The notes below the pieces were generated by a model. It was not told where the DNA came from. It saw only the letters and a program-made list of their open reading frames with translations, and ran no database searches. Positions 48,742-59,672 of a stretch of 64,000 nt of DNA are shown here, one piece after another. Positions within the stretch are counted from its first letter, which is position 1; each line of letters begins with the position of its first letter. Source of the stretch: Nymphaea colorata (lineage: Eukaryota; Streptophyta; Magnoliopsida; Nymphaeales; Nymphaeaceae); NCBI RefSeq assembly GCF_008831285.2, contig NC_045146.1, positions 10,614,972-10,678,971 on the forward strand. Direction: 5' to 3'. Both the position numbers and the translations under genes were made by a program.

Positions 48742-48960
48742 CATATTGATCCCCTCCTATTTTTTCAATATGTTTTACCAAATAATTTTTTTTCATCATA
48801 TATGAATTTTAGGTCATTTATATGTACTTAGAGAGAAATAAGAAAGTATATTTTTTTATTAGTTCATATATTTGTATACGGTTTTATCATGTGTTTTATT
48901 TCATTGCATATAGATTTTAGATAGCTTGTATGTCAAAGATAGAGAAGTAGAGAGAAATGC
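48300..48960 (+). repeat. Degenerate minisatellite, unit about 115-130 bp
   Basis: Five or so units, each with the pattern GATTTTAGGTCATTTATATG-like, then TATAGAGAGAGA, then GTATATTTTTATTGGTTCA-like and TATGTTTTATTAGGT. Starts lie near 48330, 48440, 48570, 48685, 48800 and 48905. One unit contains a pure (GA)14 run at 48714-48741. Confidence 0.75.
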
Positions 48961-49689
48961 TTAACATGTTGGTCAAATGATTTAAGCAAACATGGGACAA
49001 GACAAGTTAAAAATGTTGTACAAGCAAACAAACTGAAAGTATATCTTGTCTACATGGTCAAGAACTCCTTGTTCTTAGAACACATGCTCTAAGAATGTGT
49101 TCTAGGAATACTTGCTCCTACAATTAAAAGGGGTTGTTTGGTAACAGTAACAGATTGTTACTATTCTATCTATCCAAAAAAATTGAGGTAGATTTATGGT
49201 ACACATTTTGAATAGTTTCATGAATTTGATTACTATTCCCAAATAGTCCCAAAGGTATCTTAGGGGTCATTTGGCAACGAAATTAGTAATACATTATTCC
49301 GTGTATGTGTTCTGAAGATTATGGCAGAGACATGGAACAATATGTTATTATTCCCATTGCCAAACGACCCTTTCAGAGGTGAGAGAGGAACCAAGGAATC
49401 GTCCTTGCTATTCCATTTTTGTTTTTGTTGGTGGTGCAAGCTGGAGGAAGACAGGAGAAATGGGGTGGCATGTTGGGTGCTGCTTGAAAATGAAGAGGGG
49501 GTGGAGGAATTAAGGATGGATGGCAACACTAGGTAATTCTGACTCCATGAAAGGAGGTGAGGTGGCTGCCAGTGATGGGAGTAATGACTACAGAACTTTT
49601 ACAATAATATGGGTTGTTGATGGTGGTGAAAATGTGAAAACTGGAAAGGAAAGAATGACTCAATTAAAAATGTAGTGTTTTTCAATGTG
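48961..49689. other. No gene; contains a small foldback element
   Basis: A short inverted-repeat element lies at 49263-49372: GGGGTCATTTGGCAAC at one end and ATTGCCAAACGACCC at the other. A related end, GGGGTTGTTTGGTAAC, occurs at 49131. This looks like a hAT-type MITE family; no target duplication was confirmed. Confidence 0.5.
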
Positions 49690-50093
49690 TAAACACCAAG
49701 GTGAGATGTGAATCATGCCTTGGTGTCCACCAGGCCTGTCAACGCATCAAACATGGGTTGTGAGAAGCATCCTGGCCTTATGCCTACACCTTACTAGACT
49801 GAGGTGTACGCAACAAAATGACACATGTTGTTACCAGAGTTTGAAGCTTGTTAAGGAAGCCTCCCAATCACAAAATGGAGCACAGTTTGGACTAAACTCA
49901 AAGGAAGGTTTGAAAAATGTACAACATATAAAAAGTGTAACAGTAGCACTCAAGTGATTATTATTACAAGAATTAGAAAAAAAAATTTAAGTGTCTTCTT
50001 TCTCCTATGTGAAAGCTTTCCCTTTCTCCATTTTTCTTGTTCTCTTACCAGTTACCATCTTCTGCATTTCACAGTGCACCACATGGTATCAGA
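49690..50093 (+). repeat. 5' LTR of the deleted Copia
   Basis: Similar to 51855-52102 from about 49830 on. The first 140 bases have no counterpart in the 3' LTR. An inverted repeat CACCAAGG/CCTTGGTG sits at 49696-49725. Confidence 0.65.
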
Positions 50094-50179
50094 GCTCAAT
50101 CAAGGGTCAAGGGCTTTTGAAAGATATGAAAGTTGAAAGCTAGGGTATATCAAGAGGAAGATCACTGTTCCACCTAAGG

Positions 50180-51770
50180 ATGATCCAGGTTCGAAGATTG
50201 GGAATCTGACAATCTTATTATGATGTCATGGCTTCTAAACTCAATTGAAGCCAACATAATAGAGGGCTTCTTGTTTGTGGAGTCTACAAAGGATCTTTGT
50301 GACTCATTGGTTGAGTCCTATGGTGAAAAATAGAACTTGGCAAGAGTCTATCTGCTACAGTAGGACATCGCTAAGCTGACAAAGGGAGATAGATCATTTC
50401 ACTCATACTCCAGTGGTGTTAAGGGCATGTGAGATGAGCTTGCACAACATCGCCCATTAACACTTGACCTTGAGGTGATCAAACAACAACGAGAGGAAGA
50501 TAAGGTATTCAAATTGCTTACTAGACTGGGACAAGATTTGAAAGCGTGTGCAGTCAAATACTTATGACATACTCCATGCTTTCATTCAACAATGAGTGTT
50601 CCATCATATAGCATGAAGAAACTTGAACAAAAGTAATGCGAGAAGATGAATTAAACATGAAACAAGAAACATTTGTTACTCATAACCGATTGGCCTTCAT
50701 GGTAGAAATGAAAGAAAATGTATATTTGAACGTATCCAACAACAACGCAAGATATAGGGAAAAGTTACAACAGCAACTAAAATGTACCTACTGCAAAAAG
50801 TGTGGTCACACTAGAGATCGGTGTTGGAAACTGCATAGGAGACCTGGCAGAGATAGAGGTAAAGGCCAGAGGACACCAACAACAGGAAGCAACTAAGATG
50901 TAACATCGTTGAGGTCCCCAAATTGCTAAAACAAATCCAATCGAACCTAGTGGTACTATGAAACCAAGTGCAAACAAAGGTAACTCTAGAACTCTTCTTT
51001 CAAAATTATGCACTTCTAAATGGATTGTACTCAGCAGTACTACAAATCATATGACTGAGGATGCTAGTTGTTTAGTAGTTGTTAAATCATGTAAGAGGGC
51101 TTTTAAGATAGTTGATTGTTTATCTGTCTTGCCAAATGGCCTTGGGAATTGGAGACTACGTACTTGTTAATGCATTGTTAGTACCAAGCTTTCCTACTAG
51201 TTTGATCTTTGTAAGTAGAAGAACAAATTATTTGAATTGCCATGTTGTTTTCTCCAAGGACAAAGTGACTGTTGGATACTAGTTTGAAATGAATGGTGAA
51301 GACTTTGAGGAAAATGGATTGTATACAATGAAGGCTCACTGTGTGTCAACTTTGATTACCTCAGCATCAAATAATGAGGCCAAAGTTTGGCACTGTCGCA
51401 TAGGGCACCCTTTCAATAGAATTCTCAGAGCCATGTTTTCTACACTAAGAGTGAATGTAGAAGATTGTGAATATTGTACACTAACCAAAATGTTTAGGCT
51501 ACCATTTATTACATCAGAAAGCAATAGTAGTATACAGTTGTGTTGTTATAGTTATAGCCTTGAAATAAGTAGGGATACGTGCATTGAAATCAACAGGGAT
51601 ATATAACTGAGATGTGACAATAAAATTGCAATATACATTGCAAATAGCCTCAATTTTTCATGAAAAGACAAAGTATATTGAAGTAGATTGTCTCGTCTTT
51701 AGGGAAAAAATCAAGAATGGTATAATAAGTAAAAAAACATGTTCCAAATGTGCAGCAGCTATCCGACATT
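50180..51770 (+). pseudogene. Copia gag-pol remnant with RT deleted
   Basis: Gag core near 50215 reads LIMMSWLLNSIEANIIEGFL. The zinc knuckle CTYCKKCGHTRDRCWKLH is at about 50788-50840. The protease region is near 51015 (WIVLSSTTNHMT; the catalytic Asp of WIIDSGA is lost). The GAG_pre-integrase block VWHCRIGHPFNRIL is near 51390 and CEYCTLTKMFRLPF near 51470. From about 51600 the sequence reads CDNKIAIYIANSLNF, the end of RNase H, then IIGKLGMLDICQQL near 51810. Integrase core and all of RT are missing. Confidence 0.82.
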
Positions 51771-51854
51771 AACTAAAGTGGTAAACAAAGATGGACTTTC
51801 GCAGAATAATAGGCAAGTTGGGCATGTTAGACATTTGTCAGCAACTTGAGGGAG

Positions 51855-52102
51855 AGAGGTAGAGGGTTGGAAGCTTGTCAATGAAGCCACCCAACCACGA
51901 AGTGGTGTACAGCTGAATGCATCCCACTCAAAGGAAGGTTCCAAGTGTACAGCATATAAAAAACTGTAATTGTAGCACTCATTGATTATTATTACATGAA
52001 ATAGGAAAAACAAAAGTATCTTCTTTCTCCTCTGCGAAAGCTTTCTCTTTCTCCATTTGTCTCGTTCTCTTACCATCTTCCGCACTAGTCACTGGTGAAA
52101 CA
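51855..52102 (+). repeat. 3' LTR of the deleted Copia (truncated start)
   Basis: Begins shortly after a polypurine tract (CTTGAGGGAGAGAGG) but aligns only with the latter part of the 5' LTR. Ends GTGAAACA at 52102, 80 bp before the LIFEGUARD ATG. Confidence 0.7.
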
Positions 52103-52181
52103 TCTCCTGGTCGAGGTCCAAGTTACCTTTTGGTTCTATTCAGTCGTCCCTCTTCTATATCGGGCTGCCGGAGACGTGGCA

Positions 52182-52343
52182 ATGGCAGAAACCCTACGGG
52201 AAAAAACCGATGATGTCGATGGCGGGACGGCGCCACTCTACCCGATGATGCTCGAGAGGCCCAAACTGCGATCGGTGTTCAACAACTATTCCATCCTTAC
52301 CGTCCAGATCCTCCTTACCGTCGCTTTTCTGGCGGTCGTCACC
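52182..52343 (+). pseudogene. First exon of a LIFEGUARD/Bax-inhibitor-1-like gene (orphan)
   Basis: Starts at ATG 52182 and encodes 54 aa: an acidic start, LYPMMLERPKLRSVFN (family LYPMMLESPQLRWAFI), then a hydrophobic run ILTVQILLTVAFLAVVT that starts the first membrane segment. A GT donor follows at 52344. LFG proteins are seven-helix ER/Golgi membrane proteins that dampen cell death. No later exons (the family needs about 190 more residues) were found before the next gene. The base composition is GC-richer than the surroundings. It lies 80 bp from a Copia LTR. It could be a truncated gene copy, or a gene with exons lost to rearrangement. Confidence 0.6.
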
Positions 52344-52439
52344 GTGCGCCAATCTCTCTGTTCTTCGCCTCTACCGCCACTCTATTTCACCGCTCTCACT
52401 CTCCCTCTCATCCAATTAGAATTACTAATTTCAATTTAA

Positions 52440-53138
52440 GTTATTTTAAGTGCTTCTCTCACTTTGATTTCTTTAGATTTTAGATCATGGAAAAGCATTT
52501 AGAGATTAACAATCATTTGGCACATGAAAAAGAGTTTGTGTCAAGCTGTTTTATTTCCACTGATATCTAGAATTGGTATTTATCGTAGTTAGATTTCTTA
52601 ATGTTTATCTTTAATTCTTGCTCTTGTTAAAAATTCAACTAAAAAATTTGTTTTATATGAAAAAAGTCACTTCATTACTTATAATTGGTTATGGTTGAAA
52701 TGTGTATTACAATTCAAGATCTAGTTTTGTGAGCTTCACTTCCACCTAAAACTGATGATACCTATTGATATCCTGCTACTATTTATTTTTAAGCAGTAAA
52801 TAGTACATTCTAGCTTCGGTTGATAACCTGCTACTGTTCATTTTTAGGCTGTAGTAATGCATGATGGAGCTTGCAACAACTATAGGTTCTTAATAGCTCA
52901 GAAAGATACATTGGTTCAGTAGCTCTTTGGAAAGTTATGCCCATCTTCGTGTATGCTAATTGATTTTCCGACAAGTATCCAAAAGAATCTTCCTAGTTCC
53001 TATAATGCTATGCAATATACCAACTTTGCAACAAATGGCACGCAGTTATTATGTTACTTTCTGTTTTCCATTTTATATGTTATTTTCTGGATTTTAGATT
53101 CTTCAAAATTTTAGTGGTGAGCTCACGCATTATGCATA
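52440..53138. other. No gene recognised (expected LFG exons absent)
   Basis: Searched for LFG downstream blocks such as VRPIxHFF and the terminal DTDxLI region; none found. AT-rich sequence only. Confidence 0.5.
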
Positions 53139-53345
53139 TGAATGCATAAGAGTCGAGCTCTACTAAAAAAACTTGAGTTAGGCCAGCTCGACCCGAGTCA
53201 GAAAACTTGAGGTAGACCAACTTGAGTTCAACTCGGCTCAAAAAACTCGAACTCGAGTCTAATTTCATAGAACGGGCTTAAGCTCAGCTCGACATTACAG
53301 CGTCGAGCTCGAGCTCGACCCATTTGACTTGTTTATATTAAGCTT
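53139..53345. repeat. GAGCTCGAG-rich dispersed repeat, copy 1
   Basis: Dense in GAGCTCGA, ACTCGGCTC and TCGAGTC words, ending near GACTTGTTTATATTAAGC. Shares word content and order with the copies at 53.67, 54.63 and 62.19 kb. Confidence 0.7.
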
Positions 53346-53667
53346 TTTTTTTTTACTCATTAACTTGTTAAGTTGGTACTTGTTTAACTATTATGTCATT
53401 ATAGTTGAATATTCATTATGTAGTTGAGTATTCATTATGTAGTTGAGTTGAGTTTAAACAAGTTTAGTTCTTACAACTCCAACTCAATTCCTTTATCATT
53501 TCGAATATACATTTGAGCTCCTGCTCGTTTTATAAACTAGTTGAATTCCAATCGAGTTTTAAAGAATGAGTTCACGTACTCAGCCGCCGCTTCGCCTCAC
53601 TCCACAGATGCATCGCTTCACTTCATCCCATTTAATAAATTGATGAATGACTCTCATGGGCCATCAA

Positions 53668-53825
53668 CATGAGGGCTGCACACAAGCTGAATCGAGCCCG
53701 AGCTTGGCCAGCTCGAGCTCGACTCGGCTCAAAGAGCTCGAGCTTGAGCTCGAACTCAAACTCGAGTCGAGTTCCCTAACACGAGCTCGAGCTCGACTCG
53801 TTTAACTAGTTTAGTTGCTTGTTTC
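53668..53825. repeat. GAGCTCGAG-rich dispersed repeat, copy 2
   Basis: Starts GAGGGCTGCACACAAGCTG, closely like AGGGCTGAACACGAGCCG at 62187, followed by TCGAGCCCGAGCT in both. A shared start argues for a real transposon-like family, not a simple repeat. Confidence 0.75.
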
Positions 53826-53924
53826 AGATGCTTTTGCTGTGGAAGCTATGAAAGAAGATGGCTGTGGCAGAAGGTAGTTCTGCAATGAAGAAATCTAAAA
53901 GAAGAAAAAGAATTATCTTTCGCT

Positions 53925-54470
53925 CGAGCAAGGGTTTGAGGGAAAACACTCTTTCGCTCGAGCGAGGGTTTGAGGGAGAACACTGTTTCTCCCTTGGTCT
54001 TCTTCAGAGAGCCAAACCAAGTGCCTCTTTGGGTGCCTTCTTCTCCAAAAAGACTCAAACGCTTCTTTCTCCTTCTTCTTCTTCTTCTGCAAAACAAAGC
54101 TAGAAACATACACCTCTTTGTCCTCCTCCTTCTTCACTGGAAGAAAGATCGAATCAGACGCTATGTCTTCGTCCTCCTTACCCTCTCTCGTTTGAGGGAG
54201 AGGGTTTTAGTTCTCTGATTTAAGGATGGGTGCCTTCAAGCGAAACCCTCAAGAGACACTTGTTCTCTGATTTACGCTATGTCTTCTCTCTTTAAATCTG
54301 TTTCAATCTTCTCAGCCTCAGATATTAAAGAAACAAAGAAATGAACAAAAATGACTAGAAGAAGAAATGATAGGTGCGTTCAAGCGAAACCCTCACTCTG
54401 AGCAGAAATCATTGGGTTCTTGAGACCCTCTCTCGTTTGAGGGAGAGGGTTTCAGTTCTCTGATTTAGAG
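53925..54470. repeat. Short direct repeats around TTTGAGGGAGA motifs
   Basis: Two tandem 33-bp-like units (TTTCGCTCGAGCAAGGGTTTG and TTTCGCTCGAGCGAGGGTTTG, first 20 bases compared) at about 53928-53990. A 44-bp unit (CCCTCTCTCGTTTGAGGGAG...) occurs at about 54181 and again at 54424, each with a nearby TTCAAGCGAAACCCTCA block. Some frames are open here but look like repeat artefacts. Confidence 0.6.
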
Positions 54471-54629
54471 AGAGAGAGAGAAGAGTACCATTATTGCAAG
54501 GCTGCCCAGTTCCACCGATTGCCTGTTGCACGGTTGCCAGTTCCACCGATCGCCAAAAAAAGGAAGAGAGAGAAAAAAAGATGAGAAATGACGATGAAAG
54601 AATGAGGAAAACAATAAATATCCTTACCT

Positions 54630-54800
54630 AACGAGTCGAGTTGGGTTAAGCGAGCTTCGTTAAACGAACTCGTACTCGGCTCGATAAAATAAACAAGTTG
54701 AACGAACAACTCGAGCTCGGCTCATTCAGTATAAAAGCTGGCTCGAATTCAAATTCGAGCCAAGCTTTAATGAGCCGAGTTCGAGTTACGATGAAAAACT
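54630..54800. repeat. GAGCTCGAG-rich repeat, copy 3 (inverted relative to copy 2)
   Basis: Its reverse complement (GAGCCGAGCTCGAGTTG...) resembles copy 2, so copies 2 and 3 may be the arms of one foldback element about 1.1 kb long, or two independent insertions. Confidence 0.6.
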
Positions 54801-55922
54801 CCCAAGGCATTGATTGCTTTGCATGGGGCAAAACCACCTATTCTGTTTGAACTGGCTGATTGACTGCGACAAATTGTCGATATGTGATAACCTTGAATTG
54901 GCAACTGTTGAAAATCGGCAGCAAAGCCGTTTCGATTCAAATTGGTCGATTCAGTCTGATTTTAACAATACTGTTTACAACCAATGGCTCATTGGGTTGT
55001 AGGAATTCTTTTCATTAACAATAAATCAATTAATTGTGGTGATAAAGTCATACAATCCAATCATTAATTGATTTGATATTTAATACTTTTACAAGTTTGC
55101 AAAGAATAGTTTTTAAATTCTATAATAAATGTGTAAATGATGCTAACAATTTGTATTATAAACATGTCATTTCAAACTTTGTTAAAGAAACTAACCAATT
55201 TCGACTAAGGCTGTCTTTACATCTGCTTTTATGATATCTAAATCTGCTAATTGGAACAAATAGTTGAATCCATGATGAAAGATTTGGTATTTCGAAAATG
55301 GGACATTTATGTAAGCTTGTAGTTGATTATTGATCATCATAGATTCTTATAAAATAGGTAACTTCTAATACACCTTCGGGGAAAAGTTGGTAAGATGATC
55401 CTAACTTACGGTGCATAACTGGCGCTATACACGTATACCCAGTACCGGAAAACATACTAAGCTTTCGAAGGAACGAATTTTGTTATCCTTTGTACGTAAT
55501 CTTGAATTTATTATCGGATTTATACTGTCAAAAAATTGCCAAAATTCTATTTATTTCAAAATTTTTTCTTTCCAAGTCCCTTGACCCAAACAACCTGAAC
55601 AAAAAGTTCAAATCAGTCCTTACCCACTTGCTAATCTCAACTATTGACGAACTTACACATCGTATATGCATACAATACACAGTTCTAGAGTAAAATCTGG
55701 ACAACATGAACAACAACAACAACGTTCATTCTCTTATCTCTTCCATATGCTCCCTGCATGCAATTCAAAGCTCCATGAAACAGGCGCCGGCCCATGACAG
55801 GCATTTTAACAGGAGGGCAGCATGATGATGGACCACCGGAAAGGCCGGGCTTCACAAGAAACAGATCAAGAAAGAAATCTTAATTTCATAGAGAGCATAT
55901 CTCGAGAGACAAATTAACCTCT
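54801..55922. other. No gene; 3' flank of the Dof gene
   Basis: AT-rich, no coding signal. The last few hundred bases before 55923 should hold the 3' UTR of the Dof gene; no poly-A signal can be assigned with confidence. Confidence 0.5.
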
Positions 55923-58474
55923 TCATCTGTTCTCATGGAAAGCCTGAGATCGTGATAATGCTGCGGGATTAGCACGCAACGCCGGTGATGCCTCTGCAAT
56001 GTTTCTCTCGCTTTCTTTTTTGGATTCAAACGCTTTAAACATTCCACCTCTTGTGACGCGCTCGGCAGACTCGTGCTTGATGCCCAGGGTAGCCCATATG
56101 GAGCTCTTGGCAGCTTCATCTGGATCATCAATTCTAAGGGTCTTGGGTATCCAGACGCCCCTCTCCTGCTTACCTTCACCGGTGGGGCTTCCATCTCTGG
56201 AGTGCTTCCCTAACGTTGGAGAATTGTTTCCCGAGGAACAACCGCCATTACTGGTGGATGAAGAAGGCGATAAGCCCCCACCCGCTCCCATCCATGGCGC
56301 ATTCCATGCTCCACCAGCCCAGCCCGGCATACATCCCCAGTAGGATGTTGCTACAAATGGGAAAGGGATAGTTGGAGCACAGAAAGCAGGGGCAGCAACC
56401 AATGGCGGTGGGTTCCATTGGGCCGAACCAGGATTGCCGGTGTCAGGTCTGAAGACCAATTCGGAAGAGCATCCTCCAGCTGCCAGGGCTGCAACGTTAC
56501 TCCAACCAGGGCTCCAAGGGTACGGCCATGGAGGAGGTACAGGATAGCGTAGAAGATGAGGAGTAGGTCCTTCACAGCAGCCTGCGTTCCTTCCCTGTTC
56601 CATCCCAACCGTTCTCTCTTGTATTTCACTTCCCACTCTTGGAGCTGTTGCCAAAGATGCACATGACATCTCTTCTCCATTCCCTGAACCAGACGCAGAA
56701 CCCATCTCCACATTCCCCTTGACAGGCTGATCCCCAAGGTTCAGTGCAGATGCCATGGATTCACAGAGTGGTGCTTCAGATCCGAACTTGAGCACCGCGC
56801 CACTAGTATTCCTCAATCCTCCTGCAGTTGGTGAAAGACCAGAGTGGAGAACCTGATGATGGGAGGCAGCTGCAGCATCTACCATCGTCGTTGCCATGCC
56901 CTCGGACAACATTATGTGGCGGTAATGTGATGCAGAATGCTTGTTCTTACGCCGCCCAGCGCCTACCGGCACGTTTCTCATCGTCCCACCAGCTGTCCAG
57001 TATCTCTGGCAGTTCTTACAGAAGTGTCTTGGCTGGTTGACATTGTAATTGTTGTAGTAACAAAACTTGGTGTCTAGGCTGTTGCACCGGGGGCAAGGGA
57101 GCACCTTGTCTGGCTTCTTAAGAGCCTTCTCATTTCCAGCCTCAGTTTCAGTCTGCACGTCATCTGAGGCAGGTGTGGACGGCTTGGAATCTGGGGACAC
57201 TTTGCTAGTGTCAGGATCAGGAGCATCTCTTCCTCTTTCCTCTTCCATGGGATCATTCAATAGATCAGAAGAAGTATCAGGCTTGCAGGGCTCTTGCAGA
57301 CAAGCCACTGCTGCTTCATCAGAATTTGCTTCTCTGTGCGCATCCTGAAAATTCGAAATCAAGTCCACCGAGTTTAGAGCAAAAGGCTCACGTCAAGGAT
57401 GCAAACACCTATCAACAGTTCAGCCACCAGCAGCAGCACCACCAGTTTTCTCCCACACAAGGGCCACCGACATTCCACAACAAAAGAATTGGCTGCCACC
57501 AAAATGACCTTCCCAAACGAGCTCAATCATGTAAAGTCGTGCAAAAAATAGCACAAATATGAACCAATCGATTATATGCAGGCCGGAAATTACCAGAAAT
57601 TGCTATACTAAAGGACGGTTTCCCAAATAAAATAAAAGAAACAGCAACGTCGACTTAGAAACCATAAATGAAAATTTTGAAACCAAAAAGCTATTCACTC
57701 ATGGAAACGGAAATCCTTTTCTTCTGCAACTAAAAAGGAAAAAGGTCACGGACAAAAGAAAAAGTAGAAAACAGAGTCGGAAAATACGGCTCAACGCCAG
57801 AAGTTCCAAACTATTGACACCAGAAACGACGAGAGGAGATGACTACAGCAACTACAAACACTCAATTCAAGTCTTTCTGGTACATGGAAGTAGAAGGTTT
57901 ATGGTCCCCAAGTAGATGGAAAATCATGCCCGTTGTTCACCGAAAAGAGAAGATTTAATTTTCTACTGAAAAGTCCCAATTGAAACTTGTAGTTTTGTAC
58001 ATCCGAATTCATATCCAAATCGTTTCTCGGGGACAAGGGATTGTCAGTGTCCTCTCTAGTCTCTAGCCCGTTGCTTCTAACGTATATAAACATCTCGTTG
58101 AAGGCCAAATCTTATAAGGAAAAGATTAAAGTGATTCTCAAGCCATCAGGAACAAGAAGAACCCCAAAATAGGAGGAAGAACAATCAGCAAGTTGAGGAC
58201 CACCCCATTCAACAGCGATCGCAAATTAACAGAGAGCAGTCATGGTACTTAACCAAACGCAGATCCAAAAATTATTCCCACCAGAGAGAGAGAGAGAGAG
58301 AGAGCTTACCCCGTTATCGGCGGAGGATGGTGGAGGCGGGGGCTCTATAGCAGTCGCATCTTGGGGTTGCTCTCCCTCGCCGGCGCAGCCCGAGGGCTCA
58401 GCCTTTGCCTCTTGGAGCGGGATGGTCCTGCCGAACAGCTTGATGGCCGGATCCCTGCCACTATCAGAAGACAT
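55923..58474 (-). CDS. Cycling Dof factor (CDF-like) transcription factor, two exons
   Basis: Exon 1 is 58474-58310 (55 codons; ATG gives [20 protein letters not shown]) and exon 2 is 57344-55923, predicted 528 aa. Donor GGG/GTAAGC, acceptor TTTTCAG/GATGCG, phase 0. [13 protein letters not shown] is the CDF N-terminal motif linked to TOPLESS recruitment. The Dof finger C-X2-C-X21-C-X2-C has cysteines at residues 139, 142, 164 and 167, followed by the basic GRRKNK tail. Near the C-terminus is [20 protein letters not shown] then IWATLGIK, the motif bound by FKF1/GIGANTEA in Arabidopsis CDFs. Such proteins repress CONSTANS/FT-type targets in the nucleus and control flowering time. No disruption is seen, so it is probably functional. 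Confidence 0.95.
57345..58309 (-). other. Intron 1 of the CDF gene (965 bp)
   Basis: Bounded by GT...AG on the minus strand. One intron after the N-terminal motif is the usual CDF structure. A (GA)11 run at 58283-58304 (CT on the gene strand) begins only five bases inside the donor. Confidence 0.9.
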
Positions 58475-58825
58475 CTCCGACCAAAACTTTCCCGAATTCC
58501 CAGCCGTCGATCGAACCAGGGCGACGGTCGCGTTTGCTCGTGTACGCGCAAGGGACTGGAGGAGAGGGAAGTGCTCGTGGTTGTCGCTGCCGCCGGTCGT
58601 GCTTATCTTTTCGCCGCCACCTCTGCCCAGGGCGCATATCCGTCCAGCGCTGTCTCCCGCCTAATTTCGCCTCCTTCTTTTTATTCTCCTTTCCGCTTTT
58701 CTCACATAAACACGCGCAGCAGCTGGAACAAGGATCTAAGGGAAACGAGCTCCAGGAACGGAACAGATGAAGAGGAAGACGGACGATGCCCTCGAAAGAC
58801 GGATACACAAGAACAAAACAACCGA

Positions 58826-58861
<36 letters not shown>

Positions 58862-59180
58862 GAAGGGCCAAAGCAAAAAAGCAAGGATGCGGTTTCGAAG
58901 AGAGAGAGAGAGAGAGAGATATGGTGGTGGTGGGGGAAGGAAGCGGAGGGGAGGAATCTTGACGGCGTTTAGACGGCCGTCAGCCATGTGCTTGGGATAT
59001 CGCTGAGTGGCCTCACGGTGGCTGCCTAGTCAGCATCCCGGGGACGATCCTTAGCCACGAATTCTAGTGGTTGAGGATGGAAACTTTTTCTGACGTCACC
59101 ACTTTCTTCCGTTCCGTTTCAACAGCAGGAGGGAAAGGCTTTGAGTCTTTGACTGTGAGAGATATAATAAAACTAGACTG
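58475..59180 (-). promoter_or_regulatory. 5' UTR/promoter of the CDF gene with GA/CT tracts
   Basis: Upstream of ATG 58474 lie (GA)-rich tracts at 58827-58862 and 58900-58919, which are CT on the gene strand. GA/CT repeats bind BASIC PENTACYSTEINE proteins and are frequent in plant 5' UTRs. A weak TATA-like TTATTATAT (reverse complement of about 59162-59172) lies 690 bp upstream; its role is uncertain. Open frames here come from the repeats and are not genes. Confidence 0.5.
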
Positions 59181-59265
59181 GACGGGGGCGAGGCAACTTC
59201 TTCAACCCTTCTTTCTTCCTTCGTTTTTCTTAACGACATAACGTGACCTGGTTGGTTGTGTGAAT
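59181..59265. other. Short intergenic stretch
   Basis: No feature seen. Confidence 0.4.
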
Positions 59266-59672
59266 GTTAACGGATTAGATTTGGAATAGATATACACTTA
59301 ATTATATCTATCTTTCAGATATTCACATATTCGAATTTAAATACGAATAAAAAAATTTGAATTCGAATCTAAAATCTAATTTTACAATTTAAATCTGATT
59401 CAAATCTAATTTTTATATTCATATCTAAATCTAAATCTAAATTTTGAATCATATTTTACCACATGTAATAGCATTAGATATGAGATATTTGTCTAAAAAT
59501 GAATCCGATCTAAATTTATATATGATTCTAATCAGATATTTATGTATATTCAAATCCAATCAAATGTCATTTATTAAATATGAATCTGATCCGATTTCTT
59601 AATCGGTATATCTGATTTTTTCAAATCAGTTTGATCATATATCCAGTTCAAATCAGATACATTGACATCCTT
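59266..59672. mobile_element. Diverged copy of the 15.6-kb MITE
   Basis: Same order of blocks as 15631-16038: GATATTCACATATT, TAATAGCATTAGATA, GATATTTGTCTAAAAATGAAT, TATTTATGTATAT, ATTTCTTAATCGG, then GATACATTGACATCC at the end. The left terminal repeat is not recognisable. Confidence 0.75.

Larger units (their letters stand above)
49690..52102 (+). mobile_element. Internally deleted Ty1/Copia element
   Basis: 5' LTR ends at 50093, directly before TGGTATCAGAGCTC (tRNA-iMet site, 50094-50107). 3' LTR ends at 52102. Shared LTR blocks include AGCACTCAAGTGATTATTATTA/AGCACTCATTGATTATTATTA (compared in parts), CTTTCTCCATTT and GTTCTCTTACCA. The interior holds gag, zinc knuckle, protease and start of integrase, then jumps to the end of RNase H. 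The 5' start near 49690 is uncertain because the 3' LTR lacks the first part. Confidence 0.8.

Noticed and set aside
52095-52439. 114-aa ORF starting at 52095 as one protein
   Set aside because: The family N-terminus begins at the second Met (52182). The first 29 residues are LTR-flank sequence, and the part beyond 52343 reads through an intron.
53139-53825. GAGCTCGAG words look like a cloning polylinker (SacI/XhoI)
   Set aside because: They are degenerate, spread over four sites with plant-like flanks and a shared start, so a natural repeat family is far more likely than vector.
55999-57562. Plus-strand ORFs across the Dof gene
   Set aside because: Antisense shadows of the Dof exon with no domain of their own.
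58361-59006. Several long overlapping ORFs on both strands upstream of the CDF gene
   Set aside because: They are made of GA/CT repeats (RERERE and SLSLSL runs) and GC-rich leader, with no domain; they are 5' UTR/promoter shadows.
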